A DNA stretch of 64,000 nt from an uncultured Lachnospiraceae bacterium (GTDB taxonomy: Bacteria; Bacillota; Clostridia; Lachnospirales; Lachnospiraceae): NCBI GenBank assembly GCA_949948735.1, contig CATLGV010000011.1:48825-112824 (forward strand), read 5' to 3'. The translations under genes and the position numbers were made by a program. The notes under the pieces were generated by a model. It did not search any database and had not been told where the DNA came from. It saw only the letters and a program-made list of their open reading frames with translations. Each line of letters opens with the position of its first letter. Positions within the stretch are counted from its first letter, which is position 1. This document shows, one piece after another, positions 43,591 to 53,400 of the stretch.

Positions 43591-46500
43591 TTAGTTTTTT
43601 GTGTTAGCGTAAAACGCCTCTATCTGCGCCTGCTCCGCGCTCAGTCCCTTCTCCTCCATCTGGACGATGGTTCTGAGCATCCGGTCGTAGTCATATGGTA
43701 TCAGCTTCTTGAACTTCGGGAGATATTCTCCGAAATTGTCAAGGATTCTCTTGCCCTTCTCGGAGTTGGTATAGGCAACATGCTCCTTGATCATCTCCTT
43801 AAGCTCTATCACGTCATATTTGTTGGTGATTCCGCTCATGGAAATCATCCCCTTGTTGACCCGGATATAGAGGTCGTTGTCCTCATCCAGCACGTACGCG
43901 ATGCCGCCGCTCATGCCGGCCGCAAAGTTCTTTCCCGTGCCGCCCAGCACGACCACGCGCCCGCCGGTCATATATTCGCAGCCATGGTCGCCGACGCCCT
44001 CTACCACCGCAATCGCACCGGAATTCCTGACACAGAACCGCTCGCCGGCCACGCCGTTTATAAACGCCTTGCCGCTTGTCGCGCCGTACAGCGCCACGTT
44101 GCCGATAATAATATTCTCATCCTGCCGGAAGCAGCTGCCCTTGGGCGGATAGACAATCAGCTTCCCGCCGGACAGGCCTTTTCCGAAATAATCATTCGAA
44201 TCGCCCACAAGCTCCAGCGTCAGCCCCTTAGGGATAAACGCGCCAAAGCTCTGGCCGCCCGCGCCGTTGCACAGCACATGGAAGGTGTCCTCCTCCAGGG
44301 TATCGTGGTAACGCCTTGTAATCTCGGAGCCGAAGATGGTGCCGAAGGCGCGGTCCGTGTTGATAACCTCCACCTCGATGCTCTTCTTCTGCTTCGCCTC
44401 CAGCGCGCCGCCAAGCTGCTTTAAAAGCACCCGTTCGTCCAGCGTCTTTTCCAGCTCGAAGTCATATACCTGCTTCGGGTCAAAGACTGCCCGCTCCTTC
44501 CGGTACGGATTATTCAAAATCTGGCCCAAGTCAATCTTTGCGGTTCCTTCCGGCAGATTTTCCTTCATTTTCAGCAAATCGGTGCGTCCCACCAGCTCAT
44601 CCACCGTCTTAACGCCAAGCGCCGCCATATATTCGCGAAGCTCCTGCGCAATAAACCGCATGAAATTCATCACATACTCCGGCTTTCCCTTAAAGCGCTT
44701 ACGAAGCTCGGGATTCTGCGTCGCAACGCCCACCGGACAGGTATCCAGATTGCAGACGCGCATCATCACGCAGCCCATGGTCACCAGCGGCGCAGTCGCA
44801 AAACCAAACTCCTCCGCGCCCAGAATCGCCGCAATCGCCACGTCGCGCCCTGTCATCAGCTTTCCGTCCGTCTCGATACGGACTTTATTCCTCAGCCCGT
44901 TCTGAATCAGCGTCTGATGCGTCTCCGCAAGGCCAAGCTCCCACGGCAGTCCCGCGTTGTGAATGGAGCTTTTGGGCGCGGCGCCGGTGCCGCCGTCATA
45001 GCCCGAAATCAAGACCACCTGCGCGCCGGCCTTGGCAACGCCCGCCGCAACCGTCCCGACGCCGGCCTCGGAAACCAGCTTCACGCTGATTCGTGCCGCT
45101 TTATTCGAGTTCTTCAAATCATAAATCAACTGCGCAAGGTCTTCAATCGAATAGATATCGTGGTGCGGCGGCGGGGAAATCAGCCCCACGCCCGGCGTGG
45201 AGTGCCTGGTCCTCGCAATCCACGGGTAGACCTTCTGCGCCGGCAGATGTCCGCCCTCACCCGGCTTTGCGCCCTGCGCCATTTTAATCTGAATCTCCTG
45301 CGCGCTTACCAGGTATCTGCTGGTCACGCCGAAGCGTCCGCTGGCCACCTGCTTGATCGCAGAGCACCGGTTTTTCCCGTCCGCGCCGGGTTCCATACGC
45401 TCCAGATCCTCGCCGCCCTCGCCGCTGTTGGACTTTCCGTGCAGCATGTTCATCGCGATTGCAAGCGTCTCGTGCGCCTCCTTCGAAATAGAGCCGTAGG
45501 ACATCGCGCCGGTCTTAAACCGCGTCACAATGCTCTCCACACTCTCCACCTCGTCGATCTTAACGCCCTTCTTCGGATAGGCAAAATCCATCAGGCCGCG
45601 CAGGTTCCGGACGCTGTCCTCGTCGTTTATCATGGCCGTGTATTGCTTAAACATGTCGTAATCGCCAAGGCGCGTGGACTGCTGCAGCATGTGGATGGTC
45701 GCCGGATTGTACAGATGCTCCTCCGCGCCGCTTCTGGCCTTGTGCTGTCCGGGGCTGTCCAGTGTCAAATCCGTTGCCAGACCGAGCGGGTCAAACGCCA
45801 TGGAATGCAAATCGTCCACCGTTTTTTCAATGTCCTTAAGCGTGACGCCGCCGACCCTGCACACGGTATTCGTAAAATATTTATTGATGACGTCATAATC
45901 AATGCCAATCGCCTCAAAAATCTGAGATCCCTGATAAGACTGGATGGTGGAAATACCCATTTTAGACGCAATCTTCACAATGCCGTGGAGAATCGCATCG
46001 TTATAATCGTCCACCGCCGCATGATAATCCTTATCCAGCATGCCGTTGTCAATCAGCTCCTTGATAGACTCCTGCGCAAGATAGGGATTGACCGCGCTTG
46101 CGCCGTAACCCAGCAGCGTCGCGAAATCATGCACCTCCCTTGGCTCTGCCGACTCAAGAATAAGCGCCATGCTCGTTCGCTTCTTGGTGCGCACAAGATG
46201 CTTCTGAATCGCCGATACCGCAAGCAGCGAGGGAATCGCCACATGGTTCTCATCCACGCCGCGGTCGGACAGAATAATGATGTTTGCGCCGTCGCGGTAC
46301 TCCCTGTCAACCTCCACATACAGCCGGTCGATCGCTTTCTCAAGGCTCGTATTCTTATAATAGGTAATCGGCACCTCGACCGCCCGGAAGCCCTCCCGCT
46401 TCATGCTCTTAATCTTGAGCAGGTCCGTGGTCGTCAAAATCGGGTTATTGACCTTTAACAGGTGGCAGTTGCGCTCCGTATCCTCGAGAATATTGCCCTC

Positions 46501-48132
46501 CTTGCCGATATAGACGCTGGTGGAGGTAACCACCTCCTCACGGATGGCGTCAATCGGCGGATTGGTCACCTGCGCAAACAGCTGCTTAAACGAGTGGGAG
46601 AGCTGGTGATGGCTGGACGAAAGCACCGGTATCGGCGTATCAACGCCCATTGCCGCAATCGCCTCGCCGCCGCTTTTTGCCATCGGAAGGATACTGGCCT
46701 TCATCTCCTCGTAGGTATAGCCAAACGCCTTCTGCATCCGCTGGCGTTCCTCGTCACTGTACTCGGGAACCCTGATATTGGGGATTTTCAATTCCTTCAG
46801 TGTCACAAGGTTCGAGTCGAGCCATTCGCCGTAGGGATGCCTGCGCGCGTAGGTCTCCTTGAGCGTATCGTCGTCGATGACCTCCCCCTTGACCGTATCC
46901 ACAAGCAGCATCTTTCCGGGGCGAAGCCGGTCCTTGCGGATAATCTTTGCCGGATCTACCGGCAGCACGCCGACCTCCGATGAGAGAATCAGCTGGTCAT
47001 CCGATGTGATATAGTAGCGCGAGGGACGCAGACCGTTGCGGTCAAGCACCGCGCCCATCACGTCGCCGTCCGAAAAGAGAATCGAGGCAGGGCCGTCCCA
47101 CGGCTCCATCATCGTCGCGTAATACTGATAAAAATCCTTTTTGCTCTGCGACATTGTCCGGTTGTTCGCCCACGGCTCCGGTATCGTAATCATCACCGCA
47201 AGCGGAAGCTCCATGCCGCTCATCACCAAGAACTCCAGCGTATTGTCAAGCATCGCGGAATCGGAGCCGGAAGCATTTACCACCGGCAGCACCTTGTGGA
47301 ACTCATGGCTTAAGTGCTCGGATTCCATGTTTTCCTCTCTGGCAATCATCTTATCCACGTTGCCGCGTATCGTGTTAATCTCCCCGTTGTGCACGATGAA
47401 GCGGTTGGGATGCGCCCGCTCCCAGCTGGGGTTTGTATTGGTCGAAAAGCGGGAGTGCACTATCGCGATGGCGGACACATAGTCCTCGCTCTGCAAATCC
47501 ATGAAAAAGGTGCGCAGCTGATTTACCAGAAACATCCCCTTGTAGACAATCGTCCTGCTGCTGAGCGAGACCACATACGTATTGTCGGAGCTTTGCTCAA
47601 ACACGCGTCTTGCGATATAGAGCTTCCGATCGAAGGCCAGCCCCTTCTCCACCGCCGCGGGCTTTTTCACAAAGGCCTGCAGAATACAGGGCATGCACTC
47701 TACCGCCTTGTGGCCGAGAACGGACGGTACACAGGGCACGTTGCGCCAGCCAAGAAACTCCAGCCCCTCCTTCTCGACAATAATCTCAAACATTTTCTTT
47801 GCCTGATTGCGCTTGAGCTCATCCTGCGGGAAAAAGAACATCCCGACGCCGTACTCCCGCTCTCCGCCGAGCGTGATTCCCAGCGGCTTTGTAACCCTGC
47901 AAAAAAAGCTGTGGCAGATCTGCACCAGAATGCCGACACCGTCGCCGGTCTTTCCCTCCGCATCCTTGCCGGCCCGGTGCTCAAGGTTCTCTACAATTTT
48001 CAAAGCGTTCTCCACGGTCTCGCGGGTCTTTGCGCCCTTGATATTGACAACCGCGCCGATACCGCAGTTGTCATGTTCAAATTCCGCCCTGTAAAGCGGC
48101 GCCTGGGGAACGTTTCTTTTTGCGTCAAACAT
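43591..48132 (-). CDS. gltB: Glutamate synthase large subunit
   Basis: A 1513-aa ferredoxin/NADPH-type glutamate synthase large chain. The class II glutamine amidotransferase domain begins at C23 (NCGIGAVV), which must be exposed by removal of the first 22 residues. The central and FMN-binding synthase domains follow (GEGGEDLERMEPG, KPGEGGHLPAQKV, SGYDGGTGAAP), then the [3Fe-4S] cysteines (GCVMMRVCNLDTCPVG) and the C-terminal GXGXG beta-helix domain (GNVALYGATSGKAF, GGTGKNFAAGMSGG). It makes two glutamates from glutamine and 2-oxoglutarate. AAGGAGATGG precedes the ATG. Confidence 0.96.
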   Translation of the reverse strand: MFDAKRNVPQAPLYRAEFEHDNCGIGAVVNIKGAKTRETVENALKIVENLEHRAGKDAEGKTGDGVGILVQICHSFFCRVTKPLGITLGGEREYGVGMFFFPQDELKRNQAKKMFEIIVEKEGLEFLGWRNVPCVPSVLGHKAVECMPCILQAFVKKPAAVEKGLAFDRKLYIARRVFEQSSDNTYVVSLSSRTIVYKGMFLVNQLRTFFMDLQSEDYVSAIAIVHSRFSTNTNPSWERAHPNRFIVHNGEINTIRGNVDKMIAREENMESEHLSHEFHKVLPVVNASGSDSAMLDNTLEFLVMSGMELPLAVMITIPEPWANNRTMSQSKKDFYQYYATMMEPWDGPASILFSDGDVMGAVLDRNGLRPSRYYITSDDQLILSSEVGVLPVDPAKIIRKDRLRPGKMLLVDTVKGEVIDDDTLKETYARRHPYGEWLDSNLVTLKELKIPNIRVPEYSDEERQRMQKAFGYTYEEMKASILPMAKSGGEAIAAMGVDTPIPVLSSSHHQLSHSFKQLFAQVTNPPIDAIREEVVTSTSVYIGKEGNILEDTERNCHLLKVNNPILTTTDLLKIKSMKREGFRAVEVPITYYKNTSLEKAIDRLYVEVDREYRDGANIIILSDRGVDENHVAIPSLLAVSAIQKHLVRTKKRTSMALILESAEPREVHDFATLLGYGASAVNPYLAQESIKELIDNGMLDKDYHAAVDDYNDAILHGIVKIASKMGISTIQSYQGSQIFEAIGIDYDVINKYFTNTVCRVGGVTLKDIEKTVDDLHSMAFDPLGLATDLTLDSPGQHKARSGAEEHLYNPATIHMLQQSTRLGDYDMFKQYTAMINDEDSVRNLRGLMDFAYPKKGVKIDEVESVESIVTRFKTGAMSYGSISKEAHETLAIAMNMLHGKSNSGEGGEDLERMEPGADGKNRCSAIKQVASGRFGVTSRYLVSAQEIQIKMAQGAKPGEGGHLPAQKVYPWIARTRHSTPGVGLISPPPHHDIYSIEDLAQLIYDLKNSNKAARISVKLVSEAGVGTVAAGVAKAGAQVVLISGYDGGTGAAPKSSIHNAGLPWELGLAETHQTLIQNGLRNKVRIETDGKLMTGRDVAIAAILGAEEFGFATAPLVTMGCVMMRVCNLDTCPVGVATQNPELRKRFKGKPEYVMNFMRFIAQELREYMAALGVKTVDELVGRTDLLKMKENLPEGTAKIDLGQILNNPYRKERAVFDPKQVYDFELEKTLDERVLLKQLGGALEAKQKKSIEVEVINTDRAFGTIFGSEITRRYHDTLEEDTFHVLCNGAGGQSFGAFIPKGLTLELVGDSNDYFGKGLSGGKLIVYPPKGSCFRQDENIIIGNVALYGATSGKAFINGVAGERFCVRNSGAIAVVEGVGDHGCEYMTGGRVVVLGGTGKNFAAGMSGGIAYVLDEDNDLYIRVNKGMISMSGITNKYDVIELKEMIKEHVAYTNSEKGKRILDNFGEYLPKFKKLIPYDYDRMLRTIVQMEEKGLSAEQAQIEAFYANTKN

Positions 48133-48210
48133 TTTTCCATCTCCTTTTTCGTGAATTGTCAGATAATCAGTTAATTTGCTTTATATCTTTTGAATTGTCT
48201 GACAAAAACA

Positions 48211-48254
48211 ATAAAAAAGCAACCAAAAAACGCTATTGAACCGCCTTTGGTTGC
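48211..48254 (-). terminator. Terminator/attenuator hairpin in the gltB leader
   Basis: In the predicted gltB leader, minus-strand AGCAACCAAA pairs with TTTGGTTGCT (18-nt loop) and is followed by TTTTTTATTGTTTTTG. It sits about 80 bp before the gltB start and downstream of the promoter, so it could terminate transcription conditionally. Downstream, TCAGACAATTC and TCTGACAATTC form a direct repeat whose TCAGA/TCTGA parts could also pair. Confidence 0.6.
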
Positions 48255-48279
48255 TTTCCTTGTGTATTTTGTTTTTGCC

Positions 48280-48308
48280 ATTATATAAAACTTTTTGCGA
48301 TTTGTAAA
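48280..48308 (-). promoter_or_regulatory. Sigma-A promoter of gltB
   Basis: Minus-strand TTTACA (48303-48308), 17-nt spacer and TATAAT (48280-48285), giving a leader of about 140 nt before gltB. Confidence 0.75.
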
Positions 48309-48309
48309 G

Positions 48310-48399
48310 AATAAATTTGAGAAATAAGCCTGCAAAGTTCTGGAAACAAGCTTACAAAAATTTCGGAAGCAGACCTGTGGGATTTCAGATATAAACCTG
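48310..48399. repeat. Four contiguous 22-23 bp imperfect repeats between divergent promoters
   Basis: Units at 48310-48332, 48333-48354, 48355-48377 and 48378-48399. On the minus strand they share a pattern close to CAGGYTTRTTTCYGAAATTT. The array fills exactly the space between the -35 boxes of the gltB and flavin reductase promoters. The period is about two helical turns, as expected for a regulator binding on one face of the DNA. Confidence 0.55.
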
Positions 48400-48400
48400 C

Positions 48401-48429
48401 GTGACATTTCATAAATATAGCTTTATAAT
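48401..48429 (+). promoter_or_regulatory. Sigma-A promoter of the flavin reductase gene
   Basis: GTGACA (48401-48406), 17-nt spacer and TATAAT (48424-48429), 30 bp before the start codon. Confidence 0.7.
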
Positions 48430-48459
48430 AAAAAAAGAATATATCAAGGAGGTTTCGAC

Positions 48460-48963
48460 ATGCACGTATTTCAACCGTTTCCCATCGAGGAATTGAGCTT
48501 TAACCCGTTTGAGAAGATTGGAAAGGACTGGGCGCTGATATCGGCCGGCACCCGGCAGAAGGCGAATACCATGACCGTCAGCTGGGGCGGCGTGGGCGTC
48601 CTCTGGGGCAAAAATGTCGTCTATATTTTTGTCCGCGACTCGCGCTATACCAAAGAGTTTATCGACGCCGGCGACTTTTTTTCCGTCTCCTTTCTGGATA
48701 AGGGCTACAGGGACGCACTGAACTACTGCGGATCGCATTCCGGGCGGGACGGGGATAAGCTCGCCGCTTCCGGCCTTACATGGAATTACAAGCTCTCTAT
48801 TCCTTACATCGACGAGGGCAACTTCATTCTGCTCTGCCAGAAGCTCTCCGCCACAAGAATCACAGAGGATTCGTTCCTTTCCCCCGAAATCCGCAAATGG
48901 TACGCGGACGGCGACATGCATACCATGTACGTCGGCGAGATTCTGGAAGTGCTTGCCCGCTGA
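48460..48963 (+). CDS. Flavin reductase family protein
   Basis: A 167-aa FMN-binding split-barrel protein of the flavin reductase/DIM6 family (ALISAGTRQKANTMTVSWGGVGVLWGK, VYIFVRDSRYTKEFI, DFFSVSFL). Its substrate is unknown. AAGGAGG precedes the ATG. It is divergent from gltB across a shared regulatory region, and converges on a CPBP protease gene, with stops almost touching. Confidence 0.85.
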   Translation: MHVFQPFPIEELSFNPFEKIGKDWALISAGTRQKANTMTVSWGGVGVLWGKNVVYIFVRDSRYTKEFIDAGDFFSVSFLDKGYRDALNYCGSHSGRDGDKLAASGLTWNYKLSIPYIDEGNFILLCQKLSATRITEDSFLSPEIRKWYADGDMHTMYVGEILEVLAR

Positions 48964-48964
48964 T

Positions 48965-49735
48965 TCAGAAAAACGATGCGATAAAAACAAACAGATTTGC
49001 CGCCATATGGAAGAGCACCGGCGCGGCAAAGCATTCTTCCTTTTCATAGCACAACGCTATCAGAAGCCCCATGCATGTGCCGTACAAGAACTGCGGCAGA
49101 TTGGCGTGAAACGCGCCGAAAAGCAGCGCAGTGAGTACGACACAGAGGGGAAGCCCGAAGAACTTTTTCATCCTGTTATAGAGAATCCCACGAAACACAA
49201 TCTCCTCCGCAAGCGGGGAGACAACGCCATACAGCAGTATCCCAAGCCACAGCGGGACGGAATACTGTATCGCTTCAACCGCGTCATATTCGGCGGACGC
49301 AATTCCCAGAAAAGCGAAAAGCCAAACGGCCGCCCAATTCAGCACATACGCCGACGCTGCACCCAGCCCCGCGCAAAGCGCCAGCCCTGCCGGGTTCACA
49401 TCCTTGTACCCCCAAAATCCCTTCCTGAAATACGCCCAGAGCTGCCGCAGCACGCCGGCGTCGATATCCACCTCGCCGGCCACCGCCGTCTCCTTCAGAA
49501 AATCATTCAGCAGAAAGCTGACCCCGACAATGCTTGCAGCCGCATTGATCACCGCTTTTAAAAGCAGGGCATGCGCCTCCACCCATGCCTCCATACCCGA
49601 AACCGGTATCGCCGGCACAAGCATCATCAGCGTCAGCATCGCGGCCGATTTCACCGCCATGTATATCAGAAACGGCTTTATGATATACCATACCTTTTCC
49701 CACAAGGATGTTCGTTTATTCCTGACCGTCTTCAT
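48965..49735 (-). CDS. CPBP family intramembrane metalloprotease
   Basis: A 256-aa membrane protein of the CAAX protease/bacteriocin-processing (CPBP) family with about seven helices. Conserved motifs are LAEEIVFRGILYN (EExxxR), FGAFHANLPQFLYG (FxxxH) and a final HMAANLFVF. GGGAGG just before the ATG at 49735 sets the start. It is the last gene of the addB-addA-HAD series (29-bp gap). Substrate unknown. Confidence 0.87.
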   Translation of the reverse strand: MKTVRNKRTSLWEKVWYIIKPFLIYMAVKSAAMLTLMMLVPAIPVSGMEAWVEAHALLLKAVINAAASIVGVSFLLNDFLKETAVAGEVDIDAGVLRQLWAYFRKGFWGYKDVNPAGLALCAGLGAASAYVLNWAAVWLFAFLGIASAEYDAVEAIQYSVPLWLGILLYGVVSPLAEEIVFRGILYNRMKKFFGLPLCVVLTALLFGAFHANLPQFLYGTCMGLLIALCYEKEECFAAPVLFHMAANLFVFIASFF

Positions 49736-49764
49736 AAAACCTCCCATGCCGGATGCCCCTGTCT

Positions 49765-50451
49765 TTATTTCACAGTGCGCCCCTGCTGCGCAGTATCCTC
49801 TCCCAGAAGCAGCGCCGCAAGCATATCGACGCTGTCCGCAATGTAATCCGCTCCCGCTTCCTCCAGCTCGCCGGGCGCGGCATATCCGAACGATACCCCG
49901 ATACCGGTCAGTCCAAAGGCGCGCGCGCCCTCAATGTCAAATTTCCGGTCTCCTACCATGGCGACCGCCCTGCCGGCGCTTCCCTCCGGAACCATCCGCC
50001 TGAGCGCCTCCGCCACGACCTCTTCCTTTTTGCTGCGCGTACCGTCCATCTCACTGCCGACCACATGGTCAAAATACTGCCGGATGGAAAAATGCCCCAA
50101 TATGCGCTCCACAAGAACCGTCGGCTTGCTCGAGGCAATGCCGAGCTTTTTCCCGCTGTTTTTGAGCGTTTCAAGCATCTGCGCAATGCCCGGATAGATC
50201 TCGTTCTCAAAAATACCTGTCACCTCAAAGCGCTCCCGGTATTTTGCCACCGCACGCTGTGCCTGCGCTTCGTCAAAGCCGTAAAACTCCATAAAGCTGT
50301 CCCGAAGCGGCGGCCCGATAAACGGCTCGAGCCTGTCGAGATCCGGCTCCTCTATCCCAAAGTCCCTCAGCGCGTACTGAACCGACGAGGTAATCCCGAT
50401 TTTGGGATCCGTCAGCGTCCCGTCCAGGTCAAATAAAATATACTGAAACAT
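49765..50451 (-). CDS. HAD family hydrolase (phosphoglycolate phosphatase-like)
   Basis: A 228-aa HAD subfamily IA phosphatase: motif I FDLDGTLTD, motif II IASSKPT, motif III lysine region (TRSKKEEV) and motif IV MVGDRKFDIEGA. The cap (FIGPPLRDSFMEFYGF) resembles Gph/PpaX-like enzymes. The substrate cannot be fixed. It starts 12 bp after addA. Confidence 0.88.
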   Translation of the reverse strand: MFQYILFDLDGTLTDPKIGITSSVQYALRDFGIEEPDLDRLEPFIGPPLRDSFMEFYGFDEAQAQRAVAKYRERFEVTGIFENEIYPGIAQMLETLKNSGKKLGIASSKPTVLVERILGHFSIRQYFDHVVGSEMDGTRSKKEEVVAEALRRMVPEGSAGRAVAMVGDRKFDIEGARAFGLTGIGVSFGYAAPGELEEAGADYIADSVDMLAALLLGEDTAQQGRTVK

Positions 50452-50463
50452 ATCCGTCTCCTC

Positions 50464-53400
50464 TCACACTAAAATCTCCGTTTGCAGCGCAAATGAATAC
50501 AAATACCGCTCCTTTACAGGCTTCCCGGTAATCTGCTCCAACGCCAGCTGATAATACTCCAGCTGCGCCCTGTAACGGTCAATCAGCTCCTGCGCCGTGC
50601 CGACGCGGTCCGTCTTATAATCCGCCAGGACAATCCCGTCTTCCTCATAAAAGAACACGTCAATAACGCCCTGAATCAGAACCGTCTCCGTCTCCGGATA
50701 CTGCTCCCGCAGACGGTTGGCCGGTATGCCCAGCACAAACGGCTGCTCCTTGAACAGCCCGCCCCGCGCACACGCTGCTATCATCCGCTGCGCAAGCCCT
50801 GACTTCAAAAATTCCGTTATCCTTGCGCTGCTCACGCACGCAAGCTCCTCCTGTGCCGCTCTGCCCTCGGCGATCCAGCGCTCCCGCTCCCGGCAGACCA
50901 GCGCGTACAGCCGCCTTCCCGCCTGCTGCCCGTCGGGATCCTCCGCCGTCCGCGTATACGCATACTCCCCGGAAAATGAGAACAGCTCCATGGCCTTATG
51001 CACCGCAGTCCCGTATTGTACCGCAGTGCTTCCGCCGGCTTCATCCGGACAGTCCGTCATCTCCTCGCGGGCAAAGCGCGGTACATAGCTTTCCCTGGGC
51101 AAAGCCACCAGCTCGTCCGCTTCCCCAGATACCGCTTCATAAGAAGCCCGCTTAAGCTCCGATACCGTCGTCTTCACCTTCAGGCCCTCCAGATATGCAT
51201 ACGGGTATTGGTACCGCAGCCGCTCTTCAAGGGTCTTTGACAGTTCATTATCCACAAATTCCCCCGCCTTGTCAAGATTTTCCTCCAAAACCGCCGCCCT
51301 GCCCTGCTCTCTCAGCTGTCCGGCGTAATCCTCTACCTCGTCGTAAACGGTAATCGCAATCGGCGTCGATGCGTACGCCGGCACAGCCGGATGCGCCTGG
51401 CCCGGCAGCTGTGCGTCCAGGCCAAGCGTCTCCATCAGCGCGCCCATGCAGCGGTGGCGCATAAGCGCCGCCAGTATCAGATCCAGATACGAGCCTGCCG
51501 TCATCAGCGTCGAGTAGGACAGCTTTTCCTGCGTTTCCATTGCCGCCAGACGGCCGGCCGCAATCCTTTTGCCCGGATCCTGGAGACAGCCCGTCAGAAT
51601 CAGCTTCTCCTTCGCACGCGTCAGTGCGACATACAGAACGCGCAAATCTTCCCCGCGCGTATCCTCCTTCATGCGCTGCGCCACGACATTCTTGCGCAGC
51701 GTCCTGCGCTTTATCCGCAGATACGGGTCTATATAGTCGACGCCCACGCCCAGCTCCGCATCCATCAGGATGCCCTGCCGCAGATCCATCTGGTTAAACT
51801 GCTTGGCAAGGCCGCACACGAAGCAGATGGGGAACTCCAGCCCCTTGCTCTTGTGGATGGTCATAATCCGCACCACATCCGCATTCTCATCCAGAATATT
51901 CGCCTCCCCGAAGTCGACCTCCTGCTCCTGCATCGTCTCCAGATACCGGATGAAATGAAACAGCCCGTAAAAGCTGGTCTTCTGGAACGCGCCTGCCCGT
52001 TCCAGCAGCAGCTCCATATTGGCCCGCCGCTGTCCGCCGCCCGGCATGGCGCCCACATAGGCCGCGTAACCCGTGTCATCAATAATCCGCCCTATCAGCT
52101 CCTTGATAGGCGTATACGCCACCATCCGCCGGTACCGGGCTATCGTGTCCAGAAGCCGCGCCGCCTTGCCGACAAGCGCCTGTGCCTCTTCCCCGGCAGC
52201 CGTCATGCAATATTGCTTTACCAGCTCATACAAAAAGCGCTTTTGCTCCCCCGCTTCCAAAGGGATGTCCGCGGCATCGGAAACGCCCGCTTCCAACGAA
52301 GCGCCCGCGGCGTCGGCGGCCTCCGCCCCGCACTTGATTCGCACGATTTCTTCCTCAGAAAAACCGAAAAAGGGCAGCCGCATCACGCCGAAAAAGGGAA
52401 TGTCCTGCAGCGGATTGTCCAGCACCTTCAGGATATTGACAATCCCCTGTATCTCAAGCGTCTCAAAATACCCCGTTTTACCGGTTACATGCACCGGAAT
52501 CCCGCGCTCCGACAAAACGCGCCGAAACTCCTCGTCCCAGCCCGAGGTCGCGCGCAGCAAAAGCACAATATCCGAATATTTTGCAGGGCGCAGCTCTCCG
52601 GTCGCCGCGTCCGTCACCGGAAAGCTGCCCACCAGCTCCCTGATGCGCGCGGCCGTCATCATCGCCTCCCGCTCCTTCTCCGAGTACGAATCCGACGCAT
52701 CCCCCTCCTGCGGCCCGGCCGCAATCAGCAGCTCTGTCTGATAAAGCTGCGGGCTCTCCCCCTCGGGCGGGGGCGGATAGGACGCGCCTGCATAGAGCGC
52801 CGCCTGCCCGTCATACTCGACATTGCCGACCTGCTTTTTCATCAGCTGTCCACAGATAAAGTTCGCGGCCCCCGTCACCTCGGCGCGGCTGCGAAAATTC
52901 ATGCGCAAATCAATGCGGAGGCGTCCCTGCGCGTCGCTTTCATTTGTGACATATGTGTCGTATTTATCCATGAAGATTTCCGGCCGCGCAAGCCGGAATT
53001 TGTAAATGCTCTGCTTTACGTCGCCAACCATAAAGCGGTTAAACCGCCCCTTGTCCTCCCCGGATATGCATTTGAGCAGAAGCTCCTGCACCTCGTTCGA
53101 GTCCTGATATTCGTCGATCATTATTTCCTCAAAGTAATCCTGCAGCTCCAGCGCCGTCTCCCGCGGCACGATATTTCCGTCCTCGTCCCTGGCCAGCAGG
53201 ATTTCCAGCGCAAAATGCTCCATGTCCGAAAAATCTATCACATTCCTGTCCCGCTTGGCCTGGTCAAGGCGCCGCTTAAACGAAAGCGCAAGCACAGCAA
53301 GCTCCTCCACCACCTCCTGACATACCGCCATATCTTCAAAGGTATCCTCCGGCGATATCTGAAACAGGAGCTTCTTCAAATCCCCAATCGTTTTCTTAAC

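Noticed and set aside
48171..48407. 78-codon minus-strand frame upstream of gltB, possible leader peptide
   Set aside because: Its ATGs lie upstream of or at the predicted transcription start, there is no ribosome binding site, and its repetitive sequence is explained by the 22-23 bp DNA repeats.
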